A stretch of 64,000 bases of DNA from Leucaena leucocephala (GCA_037074615.1 CM073520.1:31305527-31369526); one strand, 5' to 3'. Numbered from the stretch's first letter, positions 10,571 to 25,031 are shown. The notes: generated by a model from the sequence alone, not told the origin. Made by a program: numbers and translations.

Positions 10571-11163
10571 AAATAATTGTAAGTCATACTGTTTAGAAGA
10601 TTAGATATTTTCTCTCTCTAATTTAAATTTTAAATAATAATTTTTGAAAAAAGGAATATTATCACGAAGCAGATTGTGCACACTAGTGCATATTTGTTTA
10701 TTGGTCAGCTCAACAAACCATAAACTTAGCTTTGAAGATTTATCATTGCCATTTGCGAAAAAGCCAATATATAATAAATTAATGCCATGGGAACTTCATA
10801 CATATTAATTTATTCAATGTAAAAATAGGTGCCCTCCCCTTTCATGAATAAATCTTAATTAACACATAATATACTCAATGGTAAATTAAATTTTTAGATA
10901 TATCTAGTTACAATAAAATTTATTATAGGCTTAAAGTCTTAATATTATCATTCTAAATTATCGTTCACAATATAATCACTAGTGACTTTATTTATTTTTT
11001 TTATGTAAAATTAGTTTAAATTCAATCATTAAAAAATATTTTATTTAAAAACATAACATTTTCCTTCTTTCTTGGTCATTGATGGTTTGAAAGCGTGTTA
11101 TCCTGTCATAAACAACTTGGAAGATGCAAGTGGGGAATGTGTCAAGAAACAAGATTGATTTGG

Positions 11164-11214
<51 letters not shown>

Positions 11215-12318
11215 ATTTTATTTATTTTTCTTATTTTTAATAAGAATGAAATAATAATTTAACTTTATAATAATTTTTATTATGTCTTGTTGTAAAAAAA
11301 GTTCAAAAATAAATTACACACATACATATAGTTTTTCTTTAATTTGGAAATATAAAAAATTAAATGGTACCTTTATTATACACTTTAATTTAATATTTAT
11401 TCTAATTAAAAGTATGTATATTGTATTTTATTTACAATATTTAATTATAATTAAAATTAACCAACATTTACGTAATTTAACTGAAAAAAATTAGTTGCAA
11501 ATCTAATGCGGTGAAACGTATTAAATTGTGATTAGCAGGTAGGCAGAGCTGTTAAGGAAAATAGTTTACTATATTGCAACAAGAGGTCTTAAGGATTTAT
11601 TATAAAATTAATAATTAATTAACTGGTTTGTAACTTTTGAAATAAAAAAAAAAGTATTCGGCTAAAATGTCATTATATTATCTTAATATTAAAAATAAAT
11701 TAAAAGTTAGAATTTGTAAAAATGGAGTTTGCGCATTTCCGACAGAAATGCCAACCAGCAATAGTTGGTATGAGCTGGAATTCACCATCCAACACAGTGA
11801 CACACCCTTTAGCTTCATTTTTTTTTTAGAATTTTTGCTGTTAATCTGGTCAAAAAGAATAAAAAAAAAGGCCATGCACATTATATAATTATATTATGGA
11901 TTTTTAATATAAATATTATAAACATATATTTTTTTCAGTAAATATGTATATATTTTGTAGTCAACGTTAGTCAAAGTAACTACTCTTAGTTAAACATCAT
12001 CTTCATGAATAAAATTGAGCCAAAAGTAAGAAGAGGAGATGAATATAATCAACACCACATCTTAACAAAAACATCTTAAGACTTGAATTTAGAGATCTTT
12101 TTATTTTTATATATTTTTTATTGACAAATTTAGTTTGATTCTATGTATTAAGATTATCTCAATACATTCTACTGATTCAGGTTGTTTGATTAATATAATA
12201 AAAATTTAATATACTCTATATTACAATAAATCATGTAATTCTAATTACATAATTTTAGCTATATAATTCAGATTCAAGCTTCCATAAATTAATGTATGGA
12301 CAATTATATATTCAATAG

Positions 12319-12358
<40 letters not shown>

Positions 12359-13800
12359 ACCCTCTATTTTTGGCATTAATATAGTTAAAAACAAAAATTT
12401 ATTAAAAACAAAAATAGGCTAGGAGCCTTTATGGATTTGTATTTGTCTTTTATTTACAAAGATTTTAGATACTATGCATAAAGGATGTTTGACTTTGACT
12501 TTGAATGGGCATGCACTCATTGCACATGGGAATTTCTCATAGCATTCATTGAGAGATCACAAATGATTCCAATTTAGTAGAATTTCATCTAATACTCCAT
12601 TCCCATATCATATTCCTTATTATAACTAATATAATTGCTCCATTTATATTGTTAATTAATAGTCATTATTTTTGATAATGAATACTTTAGATTTATCTAA
12701 AAAAATTCTATTCTAATATATTAATTATAAACTAATATGATATTATGACTTATTTATTTTACTATTTACTTATATATAATTTTTGTCATTATTTCTTTAT
12801 TATGTAATTATTCAATGAGTCTATGCAGTGCGAGTAACGGTAGTTTTTTCTTCTTTTCGTTTTGAAAAAAAAAACTAAATCCAACAAAAATCAAAATAAA
12901 GTTCATCTCAGCAAAAAGAGAGAGAAAAAAGAGATAAAGTTTTAAAGAAATCACATGACACTAACCAAAAGCTGCACTTATATATACATTGGAATTATTC
13001 AACCGATGGAAACAATCATTAGTGGATTGATTATGGTTAAACTAAAATCAACTAATCATAATTAAAATGATATAATTTAATTAAAATATATCAAAATATT
13101 TAAATATCAGTATGAAAATAATAATATTTAAAATTAAAATAACATCATTTCAAACTTAATAAGAAAATGACAAAAATATAAATCATCATGATCAAGTCAT
13201 TTAAAACTCTAGATTAGATACGTTAAAACCTGTTTCATCATTCACTAGTCTAATTAGTTGAATTTTAATATCATAATTAAGAGGAATCTAATACAACTTT
13301 TGAATATTGGACACTTTAATTAAAATAAAAAGTTTAAATAATAGAAAAAGAATTACTAGTTGTTTGTCCAATAGTTGTTTTGTAAGGGTTGCATAGCAAA
13401 TGTCTCAGCGTCTAAAGAGAAAACTTGGAAATTAATAATGCAAAATAATTATTTGGTGATGGAAATCTAGAAAGTGCCGTAATCACCGTTTTTAAGGAAA
13501 ATGACTCGTTAGAGAAAAAGTCAATTCCAATAGTACATCACACCTCCTCTAAAAGATAATGCGAATGTGATCAATTTGAAAAGAGAGACATGAAAAAAGG
13601 TAATTCACCGCAGCTCTACATAATAAACAAGTAATCCTTTCACATGGATTAAAAACATTCTTCATTTCTTTTTTATAAGATAATTTTTTTTAGAGTTTTA
13701 TTTTGATGCTATTTAGTATTTATTTATAAGAAACAATAAAAAAGAGTATATATTAATGAAATTAATTATTAAAATTCATCAACAAATTATTAAATGAGGG
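10571..13800. other. AT-rich intergenic region, microsatellites only
   Basis: There is no supported gene. (TA)n runs lie at about 11169-11208 and 12321-12354. Short open frames around 11282-11494 and 11667-11888 are low-complexity AT sequence without family resemblance. Confidence 0.5.
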
Positions 13801-14530
13801 TATTTCTAAAAATATTTTTTTAATATATTTATTAATCCAATTAATTTAAATAAATTACTCTTATATTGAGGTTGAGTTTAATAGAATGGGCGAGTCATTT
13901 ACAATGTAACAAATTAATACTCATATCCTTATTGGGGGAGCTATTTGTATTTTGTACTTGATAATATCTTTGATAGGAGGATACTATGTAAATCTTAAAA
14001 AATATATTTAATTCTCCATTTTGTAACTAATAATGCTTAGTTAAGGGCTGATTTTGATCTACATATAAGATTTTAATATATTTTATCTCTATATTTATAG
14101 TTTTTCTCAAACTATTTTTTTTAACTTATAAATTGATATATAATTTGTTATAAAAGGATATTTTAAGAAAAAAAATATTTTTAATATATTTATTAATCCA
14201 ACTAACTTTAAAAATGAGTTACTCTTATACCAGGGTTGAGTTTAAGAGGATGGGCAAATCTCTATAATGTGACAAATTAATGTTCATATCTTTATTGGGA
14301 GAGTTGTTTGTATTTAGTGTTTGACAATATTTATAATAGGAGGATACTATGCAAATATTAAAAATATATTTAATACTCCATTTAGTAACTAATAATACTC
14401 ACCTAATTCTAAATACATAAGTTAGGGCCTTATTTTGATCTAAATATAATACCTTAATATATTTTATCTCTATGTTTATAATTTTTTTAAACTATTTTTT
14501 CTAACTTATAAATTGATATATAATTTAATA
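13801..14530 (+). repeat. tandem duplication, two ~360-bp units
   Basis: Unit 1 (about 13801-14158) and unit 2 (about 14159-14530) share 'aatatatttattaatccaa', 'ttgagttta...gatgggc', 'aggaggatactatg' and 'aacttataaattgatatata' in the same order and spacing. The copies differ by scattered substitutions and a small insertion in unit 2. No coding frame is present. Confidence 0.75.
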
Positions 14531-14621
14531 TTATAAAAATATATTTTAAGAATATCATGTTAAATCTGTTATAATTAAGTAGTTTATTTATTTTATGTAA
14601 TCTATTTAAATTAATTAAATA

Positions 14622-14898
14622 CTTCCTCCAATCTATTTTTATAAAGAACAACTATCAAAATTATGCTATTCAAAATGTTAATTAAATATATTTAAAAACA
14701 ATAAATATACATAAGATATGTAAGTTTTTGTTTTCAGTTATGCATTTATTTATAAGGTGAGATAATAGATAATAAGTGGCATATATTTAACGAAGGTAAA
14801 AGTGAAAAGACTAATTTTAATTTTTAAATAAAATAGATTTATTTCCTAAATTTAGAATTACTCCTATAACAGATATTATCACTTAAGATATAAGGGAG
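14622..14898. mobile_element. Stowaway-like MITE
   Basis: A 'TA' precedes 'cttcctccaatctatttt' at the left. At the right, 'gatataagggag' is followed by TA. The right end reversed reads 'ctcccttatatc', matching the Stowaway/Tc1-mariner type of terminal inverted repeat. Length is about 277 bp and no coding sequence is present. Confidence 0.5.
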
Positions 14899-16028
14899 TA
14901 GCTCTTAAATTAATGGTGGGAGGAATAATAGCTATATCTTTTAAAATATCTCTTTATAAGGATCTTAGAAAATATTCTTTTTATTTTTAATATACAATTT
15001 AATTAGAGAATAGATGTTAATCTTAAATATAAAATTTATTTTTTATATTTATTATTTTTTTAAATTATTATTGATATTTCTTCAATAATAATTAAATAAA
15101 TGATAGAAGAAAAAATTAAGAAAGATAATTGAGTTATTTTAAAAAAAATATTATTTTAAATAATTTTTTAATTTAATTAAATAAATTTGATGGAATGGGT
15201 ATTATATATTAATAATATTAATGATGGATCGATTTCTTCGTCTTTTCCATTTACTACATAACAGTATACAGGCAACTTTTTGTTTTTTCCAACAAAAGGT
15301 TGAAAAAGAACAAAAGGGAGGAAAAAAAGAAATCAACTGTGTAATTATTGTTTCAAATTTGTCCAAACCACTTTTTCTTCTAGAGTGCATGTGAGCGAGT
15401 GAAGAAGCAGAGGGTCTTCTGAAGTCGCCCCCACGTTTTCCTCTGCGTATCTGGTTGGCTTCCCCTTCTCTTCCCCCGTATACAGCGAATGAAGCTTTTC
15501 TGAAGAATTCTTAGCCTCCAACCTGCCATTCATACACGTCTTTGGTAAAATTTTCTTCATTTTCAGTTTTTTTTTTGTTCTAAACTCTGCTTGTTTTTTT
15601 TGGCGTTCTGCTCATTCCGCACTACACCTTGACTTTTGGTGCTTAAATGGAGAAGATGAGTTACAAATGTGCGTGATAATGCTGCAGGTTTGATTTGTCT
15701 TTCTCCTGAAAGTTTCCGCATTTCCTTGAGGATTATACTTGAGTGTTCGTTAATCTTCTTGGTAGGAGTTGTGGATATATTAACTTCTATTTACCGCTTC
15801 TAACTCACATTTATTGGGTCATCCTGATCAAGTTGATTGTTGAAGAGATTTGCTCATTTCTCTGGGGAAAACTTGATCTGTTTTTTGTGGCTGATTTCCG
15901 ATCTGGAAGGTTTTGCTTTGCCTAGTGTTTGTTTCTGGGGAAGTTTTGGTGACTTGAGTATCGTTAATTTCTTTAAGTGGCAATGGAAATATTTTAGTGC
16001 ATTTTGATCTCTTGGGAAGATTACATTG
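14899..16028 (+). promoter_or_regulatory. PERK upstream region and 5' leader
   Basis: AT-rich to about 15200. From about 15400 the sequence becomes less AT-rich and leader-like, with pyrimidine tracts. A possible 5'-UTR intron acceptor 'aatgctgcag' ends at 15687. No exact transcription start can be fixed. Short minus-strand frames here are not credible genes. Confidence 0.35.
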
Positions 16029-19000
16029 ATGGCTTCTCCAAATTCTTCCCCTTCTGCTGTTCCACCCACTTCTGCTGATAATTCCCCATCAAATTCTCTC
16101 ATATCATCACAGCCTCCCACTTCTTCTCCCCCAAGTCAAACATCTAATACCCCTGCTCCTTCATCTCCTTCTGACACTGCAAACCCACCTCCTTCCCCAT
16201 CTCTTTCTCCTCCACCAGCTACACCACCGCCAACTTCTTCCCCACCTCCAGCATTGCCACCACCAGCTTCACCTTCACCTGAAGCATTGACGCCACCGGC
16301 TTCGCCCCCACCTGAAGCATTGGCACCACCAGCTGCGCCCCCGCCTCCGGCATTGCCACCACCATCTTTACCATCTACACCAAATTCTCCTCCACCAACA
16401 ACACCTTCAGCAATACCACCAGCATCTGCTTCCACCCCTCCTCTAGCTGAGAAGTCACCAGCCGCTCCAAATTTATCCCCACCGCCTCCAGTAGAAGGTT
16501 CTCCTCCTCCACAGGCCTCAAAGGAACCTCCTGCAGCAGATCCGCCTCCCTCTCGACATAATTCACCTTCTCCTCCTCCTCCTCCTCCAAAGAATGTCCC
16601 AAAATCACCATCGTCCAGCTCCCCTCCTCCACCTCTGGTAAAGCCGCCAGAAAGTGCTCCTGTGCTTAAACCCCCACCATCTGTTTCCGAATCTCCTCCT
16701 TCTCCTGCTGCAGATGATCCCCCTCAATCCGCAACACCATCACCTTCTCCTCCTTCAGTTCCAACTTCCTCTTCATCTCCACCAACTGTTTTACCTTCTC
16801 CTCCAACTAATTCATCGGCAGCTGGGGGCCCAATTGCAGCCCTACCATCTATTCCAACAGAGAAACCAACTGCAAAATCAACTGATGATACTAGTGTAAC
16901 CGCAAATGCCCCGCCTATGCATACAAAGGGGTTAAGTGCAGGAGGAGGTGTGGCTATTGGTGTCATAGTTGGTTTTGTTGTCCTCAGTCTTCTTGTTATG
17001 GCTGTGTGGTTTGTAAAGCGAAAGAGAAAGCAAACAGGATCAAAAGTTGGTTATGCTATGACCTCTCCATTTGGCTCATCTCAGAATTCAGGTATTGCGT
17101 TGTACACTGCCAACGGTCAGGAATTTTTCTCTCATTGGTTGTTTAAATGTATTCTCTTCTTGTTAGCCTCAACTATTTGTTATTCAGATTACTACTAGCA
17201 GATCTCCTAAATTATATGTAAACATGAATTTTATATAATCTGGGAACATAAAGATTCTGCTTGCTGCATACTTTAAAAAATAAAATAGAGAGCGGGTTTT
17301 TCTTTGGACGAACCAGGAATATGCTTTAGTAATAATTAAAATTCTAATTATTTATTGCCATTAAATATAAACTTTTTTTCAAGATGGCAAAACCTATAGC
17401 ATGGGGATGTCTTCCTTTTCATGAAATCTCTATTTTATTGTTAGTCTGCTGGAAATTTTGATGCTTGAAAGGGTATATTAAGTTTATGGAGTTAGTGATT
17501 ATCTTTAAAATGGTTAAAAAAAATCATCTCTAATCTTTGAGGCCCATTGTTGTATTCCTATAGGAGCTCAGTTGGTCTTGCAGCCATCTTGGTGTAAGTT
17601 TTTCTCCCATTCGTTTTTAGGTTAATAGTGTCTCTGTCTAGTTCTGTAAGTTATTTTCATTACCATTTTCTCTCTTTTGACCTTTATCATGAATGAGCTG
17701 CCCTTCTTGAACTTACAGCTCTATGTGCTGCACTTTTATTGGATGTCTTTTGGTTCTATACACTTCTCATAGTTTTAAGCAACTATGATAATGAAACTTG
17801 ATTTTTTTTCTTGTTAGAAACTTTCTTTTCTTAACCAGAAATATTTGAAACATATGCTGTGTTTAAATGACATGCAACTGAGCAGCTAGCTTGCCTTTTA
17901 TGGTTGCAATTTATTAAGTAATAATTGAAAGTTCAAATGACAACTGGAATGATTTTTCTGAAATTATTCTTCTCCTCTAGGTACCATATTCTTGAGGCCA
18001 CAGTCTCCATCTCCCTATTATGGTAGTAACCCTGGTAGTGGTCTCATGTATTCTCCATCAGAGCCTGGTGGAGTAAGTCAGTCAAGATCATCATTCATGT
18101 ATGAAGAACTTGTGCAAGCAACCAATGGGTTTTCAGCACAAAACCTTTTGGGTGAAGGTGGATTTGGTTGTGTCTTCAAAGGTTTGCTCCATGATGGAAG
18201 AGAAGTCGCTGTGAAACAGCTCAAAATTGGTGGTGGGCAAGGCGAACGTGAGTTTCAAGCAGAAGTGGAGATTATTAGCCGAGTACATCACCGCCATCTG
18301 GTTTCCTTGGTGGGTTACTGTATATCACAGCATCAAAGATTGCTTGTCTATGATTATTTGCCCAACAATACCCTTCATTACCATCTTCATGGTAAGAAAT
18401 ATATCAGGCTAAACAATTTTAATGAATGAGTTAATATGATAACTGAACAAATTTCCGGCTCCAAAAGAGTAGTCCATATGTTAAAAAAGTATAACTGATA
18501 TAGTTCATTTTTGCATTTAAATTTCCTATCTAAAATAAAACCTCAGTATATTAAACTTTGCAGTTAAAGACAGGCCAGTTTTGGACTGGGCTACCAGAGT
18601 CAAGATTGCTGCTGGTTCAGCTCGTGGAATAGCTTACCTACATGAAGACTGTAATTCACTTCCTTTTATTTAAGTTTTTCTATGGTGCATATTCAATGCT
18701 TTTAACTTAAATTTCTCAATTGTGAAGATAGACCCAAAAATTAAAGCATTTCCATGGCACTACCACATGAGTTTCTCTATCTCGTTTTTAGAGCAAATAT
18801 TTCCATAAACAATTGATTTTATGCTCCACCTTATATATTGGCCAAAAAGAATATTCCCCATTATACTATTTCTTTCATTTATTTATCAGGCCATCCACGC
18901 ATTATTCACCGAGATATCAAGTCATCAAACATCCTTCTTGATGACAACTTTGAAGCTCGAGTAAGCCACTACTCTACCATAACATATTTTTTCTGTTTGA

Positions 19001-21978
19001 GAAGACTATCTTCAATTTTTCATTTGAATTATTTGCTATAACAGCTAATGCCACAATGAAATTATAAAAATTATTAAATGACTAAATCTATCTAGTATAT
19101 TCTCAATGCATTGCCAGCTTAAGCAGCATTGCATGTCCAAATTTAAATTTTGCTTTCTTAATGCATTTTGTTTCTAAGACTATTTTTGGGGTTTTGACCT
19201 ACAGGTTTCAGATTTTGGGCTTGCAAAATTAGCCTTGGATTCTAACACACATGTAACTACTCGCGTAATGGGAACCTTTGGGTATGTAACGTTTGTGTTT
19301 ATATTTATATGATAGCAATTTGGTCTAATTGATAGAATCCTATAATTGTTCATTTATGATTTTATAATTTCCTTTTGTTTATCCTTATTGGCATATGTCT
19401 ATCACATCCATTATTAGTTCTTCTATGTATTCTTTTATTACCAAGTACCATTGGTTTTGTCAGTTTGTTGGTAAACTTTATATGAAAGGAGAAATTGAAG
19501 TAGTGTATTATAGTTTTACTATGGTAATTTTATTCCTCTGCAAGAGTATATTTTATGGGTATAATCAAATATTTGTGGTGTAGAACTGAAAGAGAGCAAA
19601 CAAGAAGTCAAGAAAACTATAAAGATAACTCAATAACCAGAGTTATTAATGTTCATAAGAGGGAAGTAACTATTGTAACTGACTAGACTCCTATTTGTAG
19701 CTTGATATGGGCTAAGAAAGATAGCCTGGGTCCAAGATGTCAAAGTAACCCTGACCACTAAAGGCTTTAGTTGAAACCATAATTGAAATATAATGCCCAA
19801 ATAAAAAACTCTAATTAATAAAATCAGATAAAAGAGGCAAAGAAACATCTCCATAAATTGGTTTGTGATCTTGCTTGTATTTACAGTTGCAATGTTATTC
19901 TAAAATTTCTGGTGATGCTGATGTATTTAAATATGAAATTTAAGGCCTTTATACATATAGAATGGAGGTTACAGTCATTTCATCTGGAAATTGATATTAC
20001 TGTTCTGTTGGCACTGCTCTGAGGATATATTATTGGCAGAATTACCTGAATTTTCAGGTACATGGCACCAGAGTATGCGACAAGTGGGAAGTTGACTGAA
20101 AAATCTGATGTTTATTCTTTTGGCGTTGTGCTTTTGGAGCTAATTACAGGTCGGAAGCCTGTAGATGCTTCTCAGCCAATTGGTGATGAGAGCCTGGTTG
20201 AATGGGTAAATTGTATACAAGCTCTAACATTGCTATGCTGCTTCTTCTTCTTTCTGATAATTATAGGTGAGATGATGTAGAATATGTAGAAGAAAAAAGA
20301 AGGGGAGGAAGAAAGTCAACTGACTAGGTTTTATAATGAACACTAACATTGCATGCTTAAAACAGTGAAGGAAATGATAAAGCAGACTAAACCTAATGTT
20401 ATCCTTTCTTCATCAATCTCGTAATTAAAATGAAGGTCAAGAAAATCAGCAGAAGAATATGTCCTCAATTGTGAGGCTGATATCTTGCTCGTGAATTCTT
20501 GTCCTTTTAATCAGAGGAGCTTCTTGAGCTTCTGTACTCATAACTCTTGTTTTGCATGTGAATCCTTGTACATAATCTCTTCTTTCCAATGTTTGACCGT
20601 CATAAAGAAGACAAAACTAAAACAGGAAGAACTATGGTCATATAAGTATGATCATAGTTCTTCCAGCTTGATGGATCAGTGTACCGTAACTGAGTCTTTT
20701 TTTTGGTATCTCTTTCTTTTCCCCCTATCTTATGCTCCCCTTATTTTCTCAACACCTTTACAGCCACTGTTTATATTTGTGGGGCTATTATGTTAATAAG
20801 CACAATATAGTGTGAGATTTTCCCTAATTTATGATGAAATTCTATGAATGTCTAAGGCAACTTTTGATTTTCAGGCTCGGTCTTTGCTAACTGAAGCACT
20901 TGATAACGAAGACTTTGAAATATTGGCGGATCCAAAGTTAGAGAAGAACTATAATAGAAATGAAATGTTCCGGATGATCGAGGCAGCTGCAGCCTGTGTG
21001 CGTCACTCTGCAGCAAAGAGGCCCCGAATGAGTCAGGTAATTTTGTTCTTTACCACGAACATTTCACAAAGAAGTGTGTGTGTGTGTGTGTGTTTTCCCT
21101 TTCTAATACAAGGAATGAGACGACATTAAGTTTTGCAGTGGGGAAGGCTTGCCATGCGGCCACGACAAATTCCTACTAAGAATGCATTTGATACAATGCC
21201 TTCTTAACCGTGGAATTTAATTGACATTCAAGATATCTGTGTTTGGTATGCTAATAACCAAAATGACTGGTGCCACTAAAGTTATCACGCTATCATGACA
21301 CCCTTAAGATTCAGATAGTATCATATAGATAGATACATGGAGATTTTGCATTACATCTCTTTCATTATTATTTTTATATGATACGAGTGATTAGTTTTGT
21401 TTAATTTTTATGAAATATTATGGTTTCCTGGAAACAGTTTATTCACTTGCTGGGGTAAAATTGCGTACATCTTACCTTTCTTAAATCCTATCTAGGGGAG
21501 CCTATGGTACTGGGCCGCCCTTTTAGGATAGTTTCATTTTGTCATGACCATAATCATGATTCATCTTAAGTATCATGGTATCTAATATATGACAATATTT
21601 TAGGTCAAATTTTGTATAATATAACTAGGACAGATGATGGACTAGCATGAAAAAACAGTTTATAGATAACTTTATTTCAGAGATACTAATTGCGCATGCT
21701 TCTTCCCGTTGCGCCCTACATTGCAGGTTGTGAGAGCTTTAGATCTGATGGATGAACTAGCAGGTCTGAATAATGGAATGAAACCTGGGCAGAGCTCAGT
21801 GTTTGATTCTGCAGAGCAAAATGAACAAATCAGAATGTTCAGGAGGCTGGCTTTCGGAAGCCAGGATTACAGTAGCAGTTATTTCAATGACTCTCATAGT
21901 AGCTGGAGAAGTAGAGATCAAGGCCACCACACGACTACTTCCTTCTCCCAAAATAGGTCTGGACCATGGAACGTGTAA
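16029..21978 (+). CDS. proline-rich extensin-like receptor kinase (PERK family)
   Basis: Eight exons: 16029-17091, 17981-18391, 18564-18650, 18890-18960, 19205-19281, 20058-20205, 20875-21036, 21727-21978. All have GT-AG borders with matching phases, giving 756 aa. Residues 1 to about 300 are Ser/Pro-rich with many SPPP/PPPP blocks (extensin-like, outside the cell). No classical signal peptide is seen, as is usual in PERKs. A membrane span lies at about 307-330, followed by KRKRK. The kinase domain has G-loop GEGGFG (412-417), K433, E449, HRD (527-529), DFG (547-549) and APE (573-575), so it should be active on Ser/Thr. The tail ends near 'FGSQDYSSSYF', like PERK8-13. The family monitors the cell wall and acts in growth signalling. 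ATG 16029 has good context and starts MASPNSSP. The 3' flank carries a LINE 470 bp after the stop. Confidence 0.95.
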
Positions 21979-22447
21979 AGCTGACATTTTGCGGATTCAG
22001 ATCTCTTGAAGTACTTCGGAGGAATTCACGTCTGCATGTGTAGAACCCATTATCATGCGTCTATCTCTCTTTATCTTCCTCATGAAGTACTTCAAAGGAT
22101 CTCTTCTTACCATGTACACAGGGTACCTGCTAATGCTGATACTTTCCCAGAGAAGTTGAAGCATGTCTTAATTCAGATGATTTACACAGCATAACTAAGT
22201 TGAGTTTTGTAAATTTCATAATATTATTATTCTTTTGGCCTTTTTGGTTCTCTTTGTTTTGTTTTTCTCCCCTTTTTGACATGGTTTTGCATTTTTACTT
22301 GTCATAACCGTTATTTCTTTTTGGTACTATAATGGCAAATATCTCTTGCATGTTACTCCAAACTCTCGCTACTAACAGAACGTATGTGTTGTGGTTAAGC
22401 TGTGACCTTGGTATTATTTTTATATTTGATTTTTTTTTATCAGATGA
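21979..22447 (+). other. PERK 3' UTR/flank up to the LINE
   Basis: Unique-looking T-rich sequence follows the PERK stop with no further coding exon. The PERK polyadenylation site probably lies here, but no single signal stands out. Confidence 0.4.
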
Positions 22448-25031
22448 TATCTTTAAGAATAATTGTTGGTAGGGATACAATCAACGTTATTAGTGTTTAT
22501 GCACCTCAAGTGGGAACAGAAGCACATCTTAAAGAAAAGTTTTGGGAAGATTTGGAGGGGCTGATTCAGAGCATACCACTTACTGAAAAGATTTTTATTG
22601 GTGGGGATCTTAATGGTCATGTTGGTAAGGAAGCAGGGCAATATGCAGTGGCTCAAGGTGGTTTTGGTTTTAGGAAAATTAATATTGAAGGGTAATCTAT
22701 CCTTGAGTTTTCCTTAGCTTACAACCTTAAGATTGTCAACACGTGCTTTAAGAAGCGGGAGGAGCACTTGATCACATACAAGAATGGGGTCCACAGATCA
22801 TAGATTGATTTCTTTTTGGTAAGGAGTCAAGACAGAAGACTTTGTACAAATTGTAAAGTGATTCCAGGGGACGGAGTGACAACTCAGCATAGGTTAATGG
22901 TCCTTGACGTGCGTATTAAGTGTAAGAATGAAAAGCGGCGACATGTTTTAAACACAAGAGTCAAGTGGTGGCAGCTAAAGGGGGAGAAGAGGGAAACTTT
23001 TAAAAGAACTATGTTAAATGAGAGGATTTGGGAGGTGCAGGAAAATGCTGATATCATGTGGAAGGAAATGGCTGAAAAGGTCCGAGCGGTTGCTAAAGTA
23101 ATTTTAGGAGAATATAAAGGTTTTGGTCGACGAGATAAGGAGACTTGGTGGTAGAACGAGGATGTACAACAGAAAGTTAAGTACAAGAGAGACTGTTTCA
23201 AAGCTATACACTTATGTAATAATACCGAAAATTGGGGAAAATATCGTTTAGCTAAGAAGGAAACTAAAAAGGTGGTGAGTGCAGCTCGTTTTAAGGCTTT
23301 TGAGGAATTTTATAAGGAGTTAGAAACAAAGTCGGGAGAACGAAAGATTTATAAGATTGTAAGAGACAGGGAAAGGAAATCGAGGGATTTGGATTAAGTA
23401 CGATATATTAAGGATGAAGAGGGTAATGTTTTGGTTACAGATAGTGATATTAAAGAACGGTGGGAGACCTATTTTTACAAATTGTTTAATGACGAGGGAA
23501 GAGGGTCAAGTTTTGAGCTAGAGGATTTAACAGGAGAAGTTGAACCAAATTTAGCTTTTTACAGTAGGATCCGTGTTGGCGAAGTTAAAGAAGCGCTTAA
23601 GAAAATGGAAAATAGTAAAGCTGTTGGACTGGATGGTATTCCTATTGAAGTTTGGAAGTGTTTAGGTGAAGCGGGGGTGGTGTGGCTTGCTAAACTTTTT
23701 AATGTGATCTTAAGCTCTAAGAAAATGCCGGATAACTGGAGGAAAAGTACTTTAGTTCCTATTTACAAAAACAAAGAGGATATCCAAAATTGTGCAAACT
23801 ACAGAGGGATAAAGCTTATGAGTCATACTATGAAGTTGTGGGAAAAGGTAATTGAACACAGATTGAGATTAGAGACTGATATTACTGAGAATCAGTGTGG
23901 TTTCATGCCGGGTAGATCTACAATAGAGGCAATTTATTTATTAAGGGGGTTAATGGAAAGGTACCGGACTAAAAGAAGAGACTTGCATATGGTCTTCATT
24001 GATTTAGGAAAAGCATATGATCGAGTGCCAAGGGAGGTGCTTTGGAAAAGAAAGGTGTACGCATGGCATATATCAAGGCAATAAAAGATATGTATGAGGG
24101 GGTAACAACTACTGTAAGAATGTCTGGGGGCGAAACAAAGGATTTTCCCTTAAGGATTAGTCTACATCAGGGATCATCCTTGAGTCCTTATTTATTTAAT
24201 CTAGTAGTGGATGTTCTAACTAAGCCTATTCAAGAGAAAATCCCTAGGTGCATGCTTTTTGCGGACGATATAGTTCTAGTGGCGGAATCAAGAGAAGAAA
24301 TTAATTTTAAACTTGAGTTATGGAGAAGTACTTTAGAGTCGAAGGGTTTCCGTCTGAGTAGAAGTAAGACTGAATATATGCATTGTAATTTTGATAAGAG
24401 GCAAGTTAGAAGTAACTTGGAAGTCAAATTGGGAGATCAAGTTATTCCACAAATAGATAAGTTCAAATATTTGGGATCAATTATACAGAAAGACAGTGAA
24501 ATTTTGGAAGATGTTCATCATAGAATTCAGGCCGGGTGGTTTAAATGGAGAAAGGCTACTGGGGTTATATGTGATCGAAAAGTACCAGATAAAGTAAAAG
24601 GAAAGTTTTATCGCACTGCTATAAGACCAGCAATGCTTTATGGAAGTGAATGCTGGGCTTTAAAAGGACAGCACAAGCATAAAGTTGGGGTAGCTGAGAT
24701 GAGGATGTTGAGATGGATGTGTGAACATACAAGAAAAGATAAGATTCGTAATGAACATATACGGGGAAGAGTTGGAGTGGTACCTATTGAAGAGAAAATG
24801 GTAGAGAACCGTCTTAGGTGGTTTGGACACGTACAAAGAAGGCCAAGGGATGCGCCAATGAAGAGGGTGGATCAAACAGTATGGACACCGGTTAAAAGGA
24901 CTAGAGGAAGGCCAAAGAGAACGCTCAAAGAGGTCATTGAGCTGGATCTCCTGGTTAATAATCTATCCAAAGATTTAGTTTTTAATAGAGCACAATGGCG
25001 TCGTATGATCCATGTAGCTGACCCCATTTAA
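22448..25031 (+). pseudogene. RTE endonuclease/reverse transcriptase reading frame, inactivated
   Basis: One ancestral frame runs from the truncated start to about 24050, with in-frame stops near 22693, 22801, 23152-23154 and 23395. It then shifts frame at a roughly 10-bp deletion near 24048 (just after PREVLW) and continues to 25031. RT signatures are clear: SKAVGLDGIPIEVWKCL, NYRGIKLMSHTMKLWEK, CGFMPGRSTIEA, VFIDLGKAYDRVP, HQGSSLSPYLFNLVVD and the catalytic FADDIVL. DLGKAYD has Gly where most relatives have Glu. The protein cannot be made from this copy. Confidence 0.88.

Noticed and set aside
16136..16966. Gly- and Ala-rich minus-strand frames and a Leu-rich plus-strand frame
   Set aside because: They are alternative-frame readings of the proline-rich PERK exon, caused by its CCT/CCA codon bias.
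22816..23201. Minus-strand frame inside the LINE
   Set aside because: It is a shadow of the endonuclease-RT coding strand. The same shadow appears in the other LINE copy at 50299-50640.
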